Positions 6,866 through 15,800 of a stretch of 45,536 bases of DNA are shown here, in pieces (the stretch's first letter is position 1; each line of letters starts with the position of its first letter). Where the stretch lies: positions 1 through 45,536 of the forward strand of contig NZ_JAAMPT010000194.1 of the NCBI RefSeq assembly GCF_012911605.1, given 5' to 3'. The stretch comes from Flavobacterium solisilvae. Its GTDB lineage: Bacteria > Bacteroidota > Bacteroidia > Flavobacteriales > Flavobacteriaceae. The notes below the pieces were generated by a model. The model saw nothing but the letters and a program-made list of their open reading frames with translations, made no database searches and had not been told where the DNA came from. Made by a program: the position numbers and the translations under genes.

Positions 6866-7387
6866 ATGTCAAAAGACAAAATCACAGGTATTTGCAAAGA
6901 AAATATTTTTTCTTCTTTTTTTAAAAGCCACGCTAAATCGCTCCGAAACTATTTATACTATAAGTTTGGGAATGAAGAACAAGCTGAAGATGTAACTCAA
7001 GAAGCTTTTATCAAATTATGGCAAAATTGTGCTGATGTTCCATTAGAAAAAGCAAAATCTTATATCTATACTATTGCCAATAATGCTTCTTTGAATGTAA
7101 TTGCGCATCAAAAAGTTGTGTTGAATTATGCCAAAAGTTCTGCAACTAAAGAAAGTACCAACGAAAGTCCTGAATTTTTATTAGAAGAAGAACAGTTTAA
7201 AACAAAATTATTACAAGCAATAGAAAAACTGAATGAAAAACAGCGAGTTGCCTTTTTGATGCATCGAATAGACGGAAAAAAATATGCAGAAATTGCTTTG
7301 GAACTCGAAATTTCGGTAAAAGCCGTGGAAAAAAGAATTCACTTAGCACTTTTAGAATTAAGAAAAGAATTTGAAAATTTTAAGTAG
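6866..7387 (+). CDS. ECF RNA polymerase sigma factor, FecI type
   Basis: A 173-residue extracytoplasmic-function sigma factor. Region 2 (about 14-85) carries YYKFGNEEQAEDVTQEAFIK and KAKSYIYTIANN for -10 recognition. Region 4 (about 112-165) carries EKLNEKQRVAFLMHRIDGKK and the HTH EISVKAVEKRIHLALLELRK. There is no region 1 or 3, as expected of the class. The next gene is its FecR anti-sigma factor 45 bases downstream, and a TonB receptor follows, so it is expected to be released by an outer-membrane ligand signal and to transcribe the local surface genes. ATG at 6866; divergent from the lipoprotein operon across 105 bases. Confidence 0.92.
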   Translation: MSKDKITGICKENIFSSFFKSHAKSLRNYLYYKFGNEEQAEDVTQEAFIKLWQNCADVPLEKAKSYIYTIANNASLNVIAHQKVVLNYAKSSATKESTNESPEFLLEEEQFKTKLLQAIEKLNEKQRVAFLMHRIDGKKYAEIALELEISVKAVEKRIHLALLELRKEFENFK

Positions 7388-7392
7388 GGTAA
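7382..7392 (+). promoter_or_regulatory. Second copy of the AAGTAGGGTAA element, before the anti-sigma gene
   Basis: AAGTAGGGTAA overlaps the sigma-factor stop codon (TAG 7385-7387) and lies 40 bases upstream of the anti-sigma ATG. The identical 11-mer on the opposite strand lies 47 bases upstream of the lipoprotein ATG. The shared position and orientation relative to two start codons suggest a common control element. This is inferred from two copies only. Confidence 0.35.
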
Positions 7393-7432
7393 AATTACTT
7401 TAATATGTTTTAGTATTGAAATGTATTAGATT

Positions 7433-8335
7433 ATGGAAGAAAATTACAAATTATCAAAATGGCTAAACGATGAAATGACTGCTGAGGAATTTACTGAATT
7501 CCAAGCAGACAAGGACTTTGCCATTTTTGAAAAAATAAAAAAATATTCCTCAGAGTTGCAAACACCAACTTTTGATGAAGAAAAGATGCTTTCCAAAATT
7601 GTGACTTCACCTAAAAAAGAAGTCAAAACCATTTCTTTATATAAACATTGGGCTTTGAGAATAGCTGCAATTTTTGTGATTAGCATTGGAATATTTTTTG
7701 GTGCAAGAAATTTTGCTTCCTATACAGAATATGCTGGCAATGGAACGCAAAACACTTTTTTACTTCCCGATAATTCAGAAATTGTATTGAATTCGGCTTC
7801 TGAAATACAATATAAAAAATGGAACTGGGACAACAACAGAAGTTTAAATCTTGATGGCGAAGCTTTTTTTAAAGTAGCCAAAGGGAAAAAATTTGAAGTA
7901 AATACTTCACATGGAAAAGTAACGGTTCTTGGAACGCAGTTTAACGTAAAACAACGAGAGAATTATTTTGATGTAAGCTGTTACGAAGGAAAAGTAAAAG
8001 TAAATTTTGACACCAAAGAATATATTTTAACCAAAGGAATGAGCGTTGCGTTTCGAGATGGAAAAGCATTAGATATTCCATTAAAAAACAATACAAAACC
8101 CGAATGGTTATCTGATGAAATGGTTTTTTATCAAGAAAGTTTACCATCAATAGTAGCCGAATTTGAAAGACATTTTAATATAGAATTAGAATTAAATACT
8201 ACTGGAAATGGACAACTATTTACAGGAACAATTCCAGCAAAAAATAGTGACACAGCGCTCCAAATTTTGTGTACTACTTATCATTTGAAACCTACAAAAG
8301 TGACTAAAACTAAAATCATTTTAGAAAACAATTAA
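7433..8335 (+). CDS. FecR-family anti-sigma factor
   Basis: A 300-residue inner-membrane regulator that holds the ECF sigma factor and relays the signal from the TonB receptor. Residues 1-70 are the short cytoplasmic sigma-binding part. One membrane helix lies at about 74-91 (LRIAAIFVISIGIFFGAR). The periplasmic FecR domain follows (about 98-200: TFLLPDNSEIVLNSASEIQY, GEAFFKVAKGKKFEV, TVLGTQFNVK), then a C-terminal DUF4974-like domain (about 225-298) that would meet the STN domain of the receptor. Its TAA stop overlaps the receptor ATG by one base (TAATG), showing tight coupling of the two genes. Confidence 0.92.
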   Translation: MEENYKLSKWLNDEMTAEEFTEFQADKDFAIFEKIKKYSSELQTPTFDEEKMLSKIVTSPKKEVKTISLYKHWALRIAAIFVISIGIFFGARNFASYTEYAGNGTQNTFLLPDNSEIVLNSASEIQYKKWNWDNNRSLNLDGEAFFKVAKGKKFEVNTSHGKVTVLGTQFNVKQRENYFDVSCYEGKVKVNFDTKEYILTKGMSVAFRDGKALDIPLKNNTKPEWLSDEMVFYQESLPSIVAEFERHFNIELELNTTGNGQLFTGTIPAKNSDTALQILCTTYHLKPTKVTKTKIILENN

Positions 8336-10857
8336 TGTTTCAAAAGAGAGCGGTTTTTCTATTTATTTTTTTACTCTTTTCTATCTTGAGTTATGCCCAA
8401 GAAGATAAGACGGTTATTCCTTTGAAAAATATATTAAATCTTATTACTTCACAACACGATGTGAGATTTAATTATATTGAAGATGAAATTATAGTTTATG
8501 CTATTGTTTCACCTAACAAAAAATGGTCGTTGGAACAAAAAATAAAATACTTAAAAAAACAAACTAATCTTCAATTTAAACTTGTTAGCCAAAAATATTA
8601 TTCCATATACAATGACAAAAAATTGGACAAACCACTTTGTGGGTTTTTGCTTGATTATGAAACAGGAAAACCGATTGAAAACGCACTGCTAACTATTGAA
8701 GGAACAACAAATACAACTTTTACTGATGCTGATGGTCATTTTAAATTGCCGAAAGTTTCTTCAAATAATATCAAAATCCAGCATCCAAGCTATAATTCTA
8801 TCACATTAAATCCAAAAGAATTATATGTTGTTGACTGCCCAAAATTCAAATTACAAGCAATAATTCAATCCTTAGACGAAGTCATAACACAACGTTATAT
8901 AGCAACTGGTATCAGTAAAAAAAATGATGGAACCATTCAAATTAAACCGAAAAAATTTGGAATTCTACCTGGTTTAATCGAACCCGATGTTTTACAAACC
9001 ATGCAACAAGTTCCGGGAATTATTAGTGTTGACGAAGCCATTTCAAATATTAATGTTCGCGGCGGAACGCATGACCAAAATTTATTCCTTTGGAACGGAA
9101 TGAGGATTTTTCAAACTGGACATTTTTTTGGATTAATCTCAGCTTTTAATCCATCATTATCCCAAGAAATAACCATATCAAAAAACGGAAGTTCAGCTTT
9201 TTTTGGCGAAAGTGTTTCCAGTTTAGTAACCATTTCATCGCGAAGTAACACTATTGAAGAAACCCATTCGAGCCTGAGTTCCAATTTAATTAGTGCCGAA
9301 TTTTTTTCTAAAATTAAACTTTCAGATAAAGCAAATGTAACTGTAGCTGGAAGACGTTCTTTAACCGATTTTTTTTCATCACCAACCTACAAAAACTACA
9401 GTAATCGAATTTTTCAAAACACGATTATTACTGATTTGAATGACAATCAAATTATCAACTACAATAACGATGTTGATTTTTATTTTTATGATGCAAGTCT
9501 TCAATATCAACAAAAAATTGGAACAAAAAATGAACTTAACATTGATTTTTTAGTAATCGAAAATTCGTTAGATTTTAATCAAACAGTATCCAACTTAAGC
9601 GAAAACAGTAAACTTACTCAACAAAATTTTGGAAGTACATTTCGATGGAAAACCAATTGGAACAAAAACAATTTTACCGAAATAACCGCTTACCTATCAC
9701 AATATGATTTACAATCAAACAATAAATCAATTGAAAATGACCAAATTTTATCGCAAAGAAATAAAGTTTTGGATTATAGTTTGAAAATTAAAAGTTCAAA
9801 CAAACTATCATCTAGTTTTACCTTAAACTCAGGTTATCAATTTAACGAAACTGGTGTTACTAATTTTGATGAAATTAATTTGCCCATTTTCTCAAGAACA
9901 ATTACAAATGTCTTACTTACTCATGCTGGAATTGTTGAAGGAATTTATGAACCTGAAAGTAAAAAAACATTAATTACTGCTGGATTGCGAGCCAATTACT
10001 TTGACAAATTTGGAACTTTTCTTTTTGAACCAAGATTGCAATTTAATCAATCCATAACTCCAAGTGTCAGATTAGAAATTTTAGCCGAACAAAAAAGCCA
10101 AACCTTGTCCCAAATTATTGATTTACAGCAAGATTTTCTTGGCGTTGAAAAAAGAAGATGGACTTTGGCTAACAACAATACAATCCCAATTCAAAAAAGC
10201 AATCAATTTTCGATTGGGTTCAATTTTAAAAAGAACAATTGGTTGATTACACTTGATAATTTTTATAAAAAAATCACTGGAATTACAACAAGCAGTCAAG
10301 GATTTCAAAATCAATTTGAGTTAGAAAAATCGGTTGGTGATTATCAAGTTTTTGGAACAGAATTTTTAATTCAAAAATCATTTAACCAATTTTATACTTG
10401 GCTAAGTTATTCTTACAATGACAATAAATATGATTTTAATCAATTAACTAATTTCAATTTTCCAAACAATTTTGAAGTAACCCATGCCATTTCTTGGGCA
10501 GGAATTTATGAATGGAAACAGGTAAAATTTGCGCTTGGAACCAAATGGCATACTGGAAGACCAATTACAACTCCTGTAAATAATTTTGTAACCCAAACCA
10601 ATCCAAAAATTGTATATAATTCACCGAACAATAGCAAACTTGAAGACTATTTTCAAGTAAATTTTTCGGCATCAAAAAAATGGAATTTGAGCAATACCAT
10701 CAAACTAGAAACTGCAGTTTCTGTTCTTAATTTATTGAATACTAAAAATAGTATTAATCGTTTTTACAGAGTAAATTCAGCTAATAATTCGGTGGAAAGT
10801 GTGGATACTTTTTCACTAGAAATGACACCTAACTTTAATGTAAGATTGAGTTTTTAG
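8335..10857 (+). CDS. FecA-like TonB-dependent receptor with STN and carboxypeptidase-like domains
   Basis: An 840-residue outer-membrane receptor. After a signal peptide (1-21, ending LSYAQ) comes an STN signalling domain (about 24-92; it includes VRFNYIEDEIIVY), which contacts FecR in the periplasm. A carboxypeptidase-regulatory-like beta-sandwich follows (about 97-170; LCGFLLDYETGKPIENALLT), then the TonB plug (about 190-300, with INVRGGTHDQNLFLWNGM), and a 22-strand-type barrel ending in FNVRLSF with a C-terminal aromatic. STN presence marks it as a signal-transducing transporter rather than a plain importer. The ligand is unknown. It is the last gene of the sigma/anti-sigma/receptor operon and is followed by a perfect terminator. 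Confidence 0.9.
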   Translation: MFQKRAVFLFIFLLFSILSYAQEDKTVIPLKNILNLITSQHDVRFNYIEDEIIVYAIVSPNKKWSLEQKIKYLKKQTNLQFKLVSQKYYSIYNDKKLDKPLCGFLLDYETGKPIENALLTIEGTTNTTFTDADGHFKLPKVSSNNIKIQHPSYNSITLNPKELYVVDCPKFKLQAIIQSLDEVITQRYIATGISKKNDGTIQIKPKKFGILPGLIEPDVLQTMQQVPGIISVDEAISNINVRGGTHDQNLFLWNGMRIFQTGHFFGLISAFNPSLSQEITISKNGSSAFFGESVSSLVTISSRSNTIEETHSSLSSNLISAEFFSKIKLSDKANVTVAGRRSLTDFFSSPTYKNYSNRIFQNTIITDLNDNQIINYNNDVDFYFYDASLQYQQKIGTKNELNIDFLVIENSLDFNQTVSNLSENSKLTQQNFGSTFRWKTNWNKNNFTEITAYLSQYDLQSNNKSIENDQILSQRNKVLDYSLKIKSSNKLSSSFTLNSGYQFNETGVTNFDEINLPIFSRTITNVLLTHAGIVEGIYEPESKKTLITAGLRANYFDKFGTFLFEPRLQFNQSITPSVRLEILAEQKSQTLSQIIDLQQDFLGVEKRRWTLANNNTIPIQKSNQFSIGFNFKKNNWLITLDNFYKKITGITTSSQGFQNQFELEKSVGDYQVFGTEFLIQKSFNQFYTWLSYSYNDNKYDFNQLTNFNFPNNFEVTHAISWAGIYEWKQVKFALGTKWHTGRPITTPVNNFVTQTNPKIVYNSPNNSKLEDYFQVNFSASKKWNLSNTIKLETAVSVLNLLNTKNSINRFYRVNSANNSVESVDTFSLEMTPNFNVRLSF

Positions 10858-10862
10858 TATAA

Positions 10863-10892
10863 AAAAAGCGATTGAAATTTCAATCGCTTTTT
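10863..10892. terminator. Bidirectional terminator between the TonB receptor and argS
   Basis: GCGATTGAAATTTCAATCGC (10868-10887) is a perfect 20-base palindrome flanked by A and T runs, between convergent genes. Confidence 0.85.
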
Positions 10893-10896
10893 GTTT

Positions 10897-12678
10897 TTAC
10901 ATTCTTTCTGGAACTTCTATTCCGAGTAAAGCAAATCCTGATTTTATAGTATCGGCAACTTTTTTGGAAAGCTGAACACGGAAAATCTTTTTATCTAAAT
11001 TGTCTTCGCCTAAAATCGAAACCGATTGATAGAACGAATTGTATTCTTTCACTAAATCATACGTATAATTGGCAACCAACGCCGGACTGTGATTTTGAGC
11101 TGCATTTTGAATTACTTCTGGATAAAGTTCAATCTGTTTGATTAATTCTTTTTCTTTATTATGAAGCTCGCTTTCGTTCAGACTAACATTTTGGTAATCA
11201 AAATCGGCTTTACGTAAAATGGACTGAATTCTGGCATAGGTATATTGAATAAACGGACCAGTATTTCCTGCAAAATCAACTGATTCTTCTGGGTTGAATA
11301 AAATTTGTTTTTTTGGATCAACTTTCAAAATATAATATTTCAAAGCACCAAGTCCGATGGTTTTAAACAATTTTGCTTTTTCTTCATCGGAATAACCATC
11401 AAGTTTTCCTAATTCAGAAGCAATATCTCCAGCGGTTTTGGTCATTTCTTCCATTAAATCATCGGCATCAACAACGGTTCCTTCACGCGATTTCATTTTT
11501 CCTGAAGGCAATTCTACCATTCCATAAGAAAGATGGAAAAGATTTTCTGCCCATTCGAAACCGAGTTTTTTTAGAATTAAAAACAATACTTTAAAATGGT
11601 AATCTTGTTCGTTTCCAACAGTGTAAACCATTCCGCCAACATCGGGAAAATCTTTTACACGCTGAATTGCCGTTCCGATATCTTGTGTCATGTAAACCGC
11701 AGTTCCATCAGAACGCAACACGATTTTTCTATCCAATCCATCAGAAGTTAAATCAATCCAAACTGAACCATCGGGATCTTTTTCAAAAATTCCTTTTTCC
11801 AATCCAAATTTAACGACTTCTTTTCCTAATAAATAAGTATTTGATTCGTAGTAATAACTATCAAAATCAACACCAAGATTTTTATAGGTTTGTGCAAAAC
11901 CATCATAAACCCATTGGTTCATTTTTTTCCAAAGTTCGATTACTTCTGGTTTTCCGGCTTCCCAATCGAGAAGCATTTGTTGTGCTTCTTGAATGAATGG
12001 AGCTAATTTTTTAGCTTCATCTTCGGTTTTTCCTTCAGAAATTAAAGCGTTTATTTCTGATTTATATTGTTTATCAAAAGCTACATAAAAATTTCCAACC
12101 AACTTATCGCCTTTCAGACCTGATGTTTCAGGCGTTTGTCCGTTTCCGAATTTTTGCCAAGCCAACATCGATTTACAAATATGAATTCCTCTATCGTTTA
12201 TGATTTGGGTTTTATACACTTTTTTGCCTGAAGCTTTGATAATTTCAGCAACGGCATATCCTAAAAGATTGTTACGAACGTGACCAAGATGCAAAGGTTT
12301 ATTGGTATTTGGCGAAGAGTATTCAACCATTACCGCCTTTTCATTTGGCGAAGCCGAAACAAATCCGAAGGTTTCATTATCTTTTATTTGGTTGAAAAAA
12401 TTAAGATAATAAGCATCCGAAATTACTAAGTTCAAAAATCCAGAAACTACGTTAAAACGAACAACTTCCTGAGTGTTTTCGACTAAATATTGACCAATTT
12501 TAGTACCAATTTCAACAGGATTTCCTTTGATTACTTTCAGTAACGGAAAAATCACCATTGTAATATCACCTTCAAAATCTTTCCTGGTTTGTTGAAATTC
12601 AATTTTTTCAACAGCAGTATTGAAAACTAATTCAATAGATTTTTTAATGTGTGGCAATAAAATTTCGGATACATTCAT
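10897..12678 (-). CDS. argS: Arginyl-tRNA synthetase
   Basis: A 593-residue class I aminoacyl-tRNA synthetase that charges tRNA-Arg. The N-terminal Arg-tRNA synthetase additional domain spans about 1-88. The catalytic HIGH motif appears as HLGH (130-133) in YSSPNTNKPLHLGHVRN, and the KMSKS loop appears as KMKSREG (393-399), a common variant in this enzyme. The C-terminal DALR anticodon-binding domain (about 470-593) ends in LLGIEVPERM, the usual ArgRS ending. Length is normal. ATG at 12678 lies 19 bases past a recognisable promoter -7 box. Confidence 0.97.
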   Translation of the reverse strand: MNVSEILLPHIKKSIELVFNTAVEKIEFQQTRKDFEGDITMVIFPLLKVIKGNPVEIGTKIGQYLVENTQEVVRFNVVSGFLNLVISDAYYLNFFNQIKDNETFGFVSASPNEKAVMVEYSSPNTNKPLHLGHVRNNLLGYAVAEIIKASGKKVYKTQIINDRGIHICKSMLAWQKFGNGQTPETSGLKGDKLVGNFYVAFDKQYKSEINALISEGKTEDEAKKLAPFIQEAQQMLLDWEAGKPEVIELWKKMNQWVYDGFAQTYKNLGVDFDSYYYESNTYLLGKEVVKFGLEKGIFEKDPDGSVWIDLTSDGLDRKIVLRSDGTAVYMTQDIGTAIQRVKDFPDVGGMVYTVGNEQDYHFKVLFLILKKLGFEWAENLFHLSYGMVELPSGKMKSREGTVVDADDLMEEMTKTAGDIASELGKLDGYSDEEKAKLFKTIGLGALKYYILKVDPKKQILFNPEESVDFAGNTGPFIQYTYARIQSILRKADFDYQNVSLNESELHNKEKELIKQIELYPEVIQNAAQNHSPALVANYTYDLVKEYNSFYQSVSILGEDNLDKKIFRVQLSKKVADTIKSGFALLGIEVPERM

Positions 12679-12697
12679 GATTATTAATTTAAGTGTG

Positions 12698-12730
12698 CAA
12701 AGATAAGGATTAATAAAAATATTTCTGCAA
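12698..12730 (-). promoter_or_regulatory. Promoter of argS
   Basis: On the minus strand TTG (12730-12728), a 22-base spacer and TATCTTTG (12705-12698) fit the flavobacterial consensus TTG-N17-23-TAnnTTTG. The -7 box ends 19 bases before the argS ATG. Confidence 0.6.
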
Positions 12731-12876
12731 GATTTTATTATCGAACAAAAACGACATGGTTGTAATTTTAATTGTAAGTTTTAAACTTCAAAATATATAA
12801 ATTTTATGTATTTCATCGATTTTTTTTGCTTTTAAACGATAAACTAAACAATATTTGTTGTGTCAAAATCACAATT

Positions 12877-15800
12877 ATGAAAAAGTTATTACTATCAATC
12901 ACATTATTGTTATCTGCTATTGGGTTTTCGCAGCCCATTTCGGTTAGTTCAACAAGCCATTCGGTTTCTCAATTGGTTAATGATGTTTTAATCAATACGC
13001 CATGTGCATCGGCTACAAATATCATGTGGCGAACAGGAACAAATTTTGGTTCATCAAACGGAATTGGTTATTTTCAAAATACAAATCCGAATTTTCCAAT
13101 GCAAAGTGGTGTTATCTTAAGTACAGGAAATGCTGTAAATGCTGCAGGTCCAAATACTACTTTGTTAAATAATGGAAACAACGCTTGGACAGGTGATAGT
13201 GATCTTGAAGCGACTTTGGCAGCAGCAGGAATTCCTATGTCATCGGCAAACGCAACCGTTTTAGAATTTGACTTTACTCCAATTTCACCAAATTTTAGTT
13301 TTGATTTTATTTTTGCCTCAGAAGAATATGGTAATTATCAATGTCAATATTCCGATGCATTTGCTTTTCTTTTGACTAATTTGAATACAGGTGTAACGAC
13401 AAACTTAGCTGTTGTTCCTAATACAACCGATCCTATTTCAGTAATCACGATTAGAGATTTTTTATATAACTCATCATGTCCATCGGTAAATGCGGATTAC
13501 TTTGGACGATTTAATGGAGGTTCAAATGCTGCTTCATCGGCAATTAATTTTAATGGACAAACAAAAGTTTTAACAGCTTCATCGGTTTTAACAACTGGCG
13601 TTCCATACCACATAAAATTGGTTATTGCTGACCGATTAGATTATCAATCGGATTCGGCTATTTTTATCTCATCAAATAGTTTTAATATTGGTCAAGATGT
13701 TCTTGGTGCAGATTTAACAGTTGCAAATAATACAGCACTTTGCAATGGAACTTCTTATACAATTGATACTCAATTAGATCCAAGTGCTTATACTTTCGTT
13801 TGGAAAAACGGAACAACTGTAATTCCTGGACAAACTGGTCCAACTTTGACTGTAAATTCAGCAGGAACGTATAGTGTTACTTATCAAAATTCTTTTGGAG
13901 CTTGCTCGGCAATTACTAATGATATTGTTATTGAATATTCATCCCAAATTGCTGTAACAAACCCATACAATCTTTACAGATGTAATACTGGTGCAGGAAG
14001 TTATATTTATAATTTAGATTCTAATACTGCTCGTTTAAAAACTGGTTTAGATGCAAATACAATAGTTAGTTACCATACTTCATTAAGTGATGCCAATTCA
14101 TCCAGTAATTCTTTGCCATTACAATACACTAGTGCGCCGAACACGACAATCTATGCTCGAGTTGAAGTTCCTGGTGGTTGCTTTGTAATTAAAACTTTTG
14201 TTTTATATGCTATTGCTCCTGCAATTGCAAATCAACCTCAAAATTTAACAAGCTGTGAAAATTCATATGGTAGTAATGTAGCGAGTTTTAGTTTATCAAC
14301 ACTTAGAGCTACTATTCTGGGTTCACAACTTTCTTCACTATATGATGTGTTTTTTTACAGCTCACAAGCCAATGCTGATAGTAATAACAATCCTTTAAAT
14401 TCAGTCAATTACACAAGTGGTAACACCACTATATATGTTAGAGTTCATAACAAAAGTGATGTTGCCTGTTATAGTACAACAAGCTTTAATCTAATTGTAG
14501 CTCCATTACCTATGGTTGATGTATTACAAGACATTGTCGTTTGTACAGAATATATCTTACCTACAATTACAAATGGAAATTATTTTACAGAACCAAATGG
14601 AGGTGGAACTCCATTATTTGCTGGTGATTCAATAACTCAAACGCAAACTATTTATATTTTCAATCAATCAAATGGAACTAATGGATGTTCTGCCAGTAGT
14701 TCTTTTTTAGTAACTATTATTGACATTAATAATTTTGCTCCAACAGATGTAATAAAATGTGGAAGCTATAAATTACCTATTTTAACTAGTGGTAAATATT
14801 ATACACAACCTGGAGGAAATGGTACGCAAATAAATGCAGGAACTGTAATTACAAGTACACAAACTATTTATTTTTATTACCAAACTACCATAGTACCTGT
14901 TTGTACAGTCGATACAAGTTTTACAGTTACCATATTGCCTACAGTCGAAGTAGGAACAAGACCTGATGTATTTGAATGTACTTCATATACTTTACCTCCA
15001 TTAACAATTGGAAAATATTATACTCAAACTAATGGTGGTGGAACAGAAATTCCTGCTGGAACTATTATTACTACAAACAGAACTATTCATGTTTTTGCCA
15101 CTACAGGTGGTGATAATCCATGTACAGATAGAGATTCTTTTAAAGTATTTATCGGGATAAACCAACCAGCAGATATTAATCAATGTAATGGCTATACACT
15201 TCCTAGTTTACCAATTGGAAAATATTATACTGGTCCAATGGGAACAGGACAAGAAATTCCTGCTGGGACATTAATTGATACTAATTCAACTATTTATATC
15301 TATGCACCAACTACAAGTGGTCAAAACAATTGTACGGATAACTTATCATTCAATTTAGCTTTTTCTGCACCGCCAATCGATACTTTACCTAGTGTTTCTG
15401 CTTGTGTAACTTACACTTTGCCAACAATAACAAATGGAGAATATTTTACTAGTGCTGATGGAACTGGAACGATGCTAAATGCTGGTGACGAAATTACTTC
15501 AACACAGACGATTTACATTTTCAAAAGACTGAATGCTTCTTGTGCAAACCAATCGAGTTTTACAGTTACTATTCATCCACTTCCTGTAATTGACTCTAGA
15601 GCTGATATTGATATTTGTGACCAATATGTTTTAACTCCTTTAACCGCTGGAAATTACTATACTGGACCAAATGGAACTGGAGATTTATTAACTGGTGGAA
15701 CTGTGATTACTTCTACGCAACGAATTTATATTTATGCTATTTCCAATACAACTCCAGCATGTAGCATTGAGAATAGCTTCCAATTGAATATTTTCTCAAC

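Noticed and set aside
12826..12876. Extended N-terminus of the type B adhesin from a TTG codon
   Set aside because: It would place 17 residues including two Cys before a clean signal peptide; ATG 12877 fits better.
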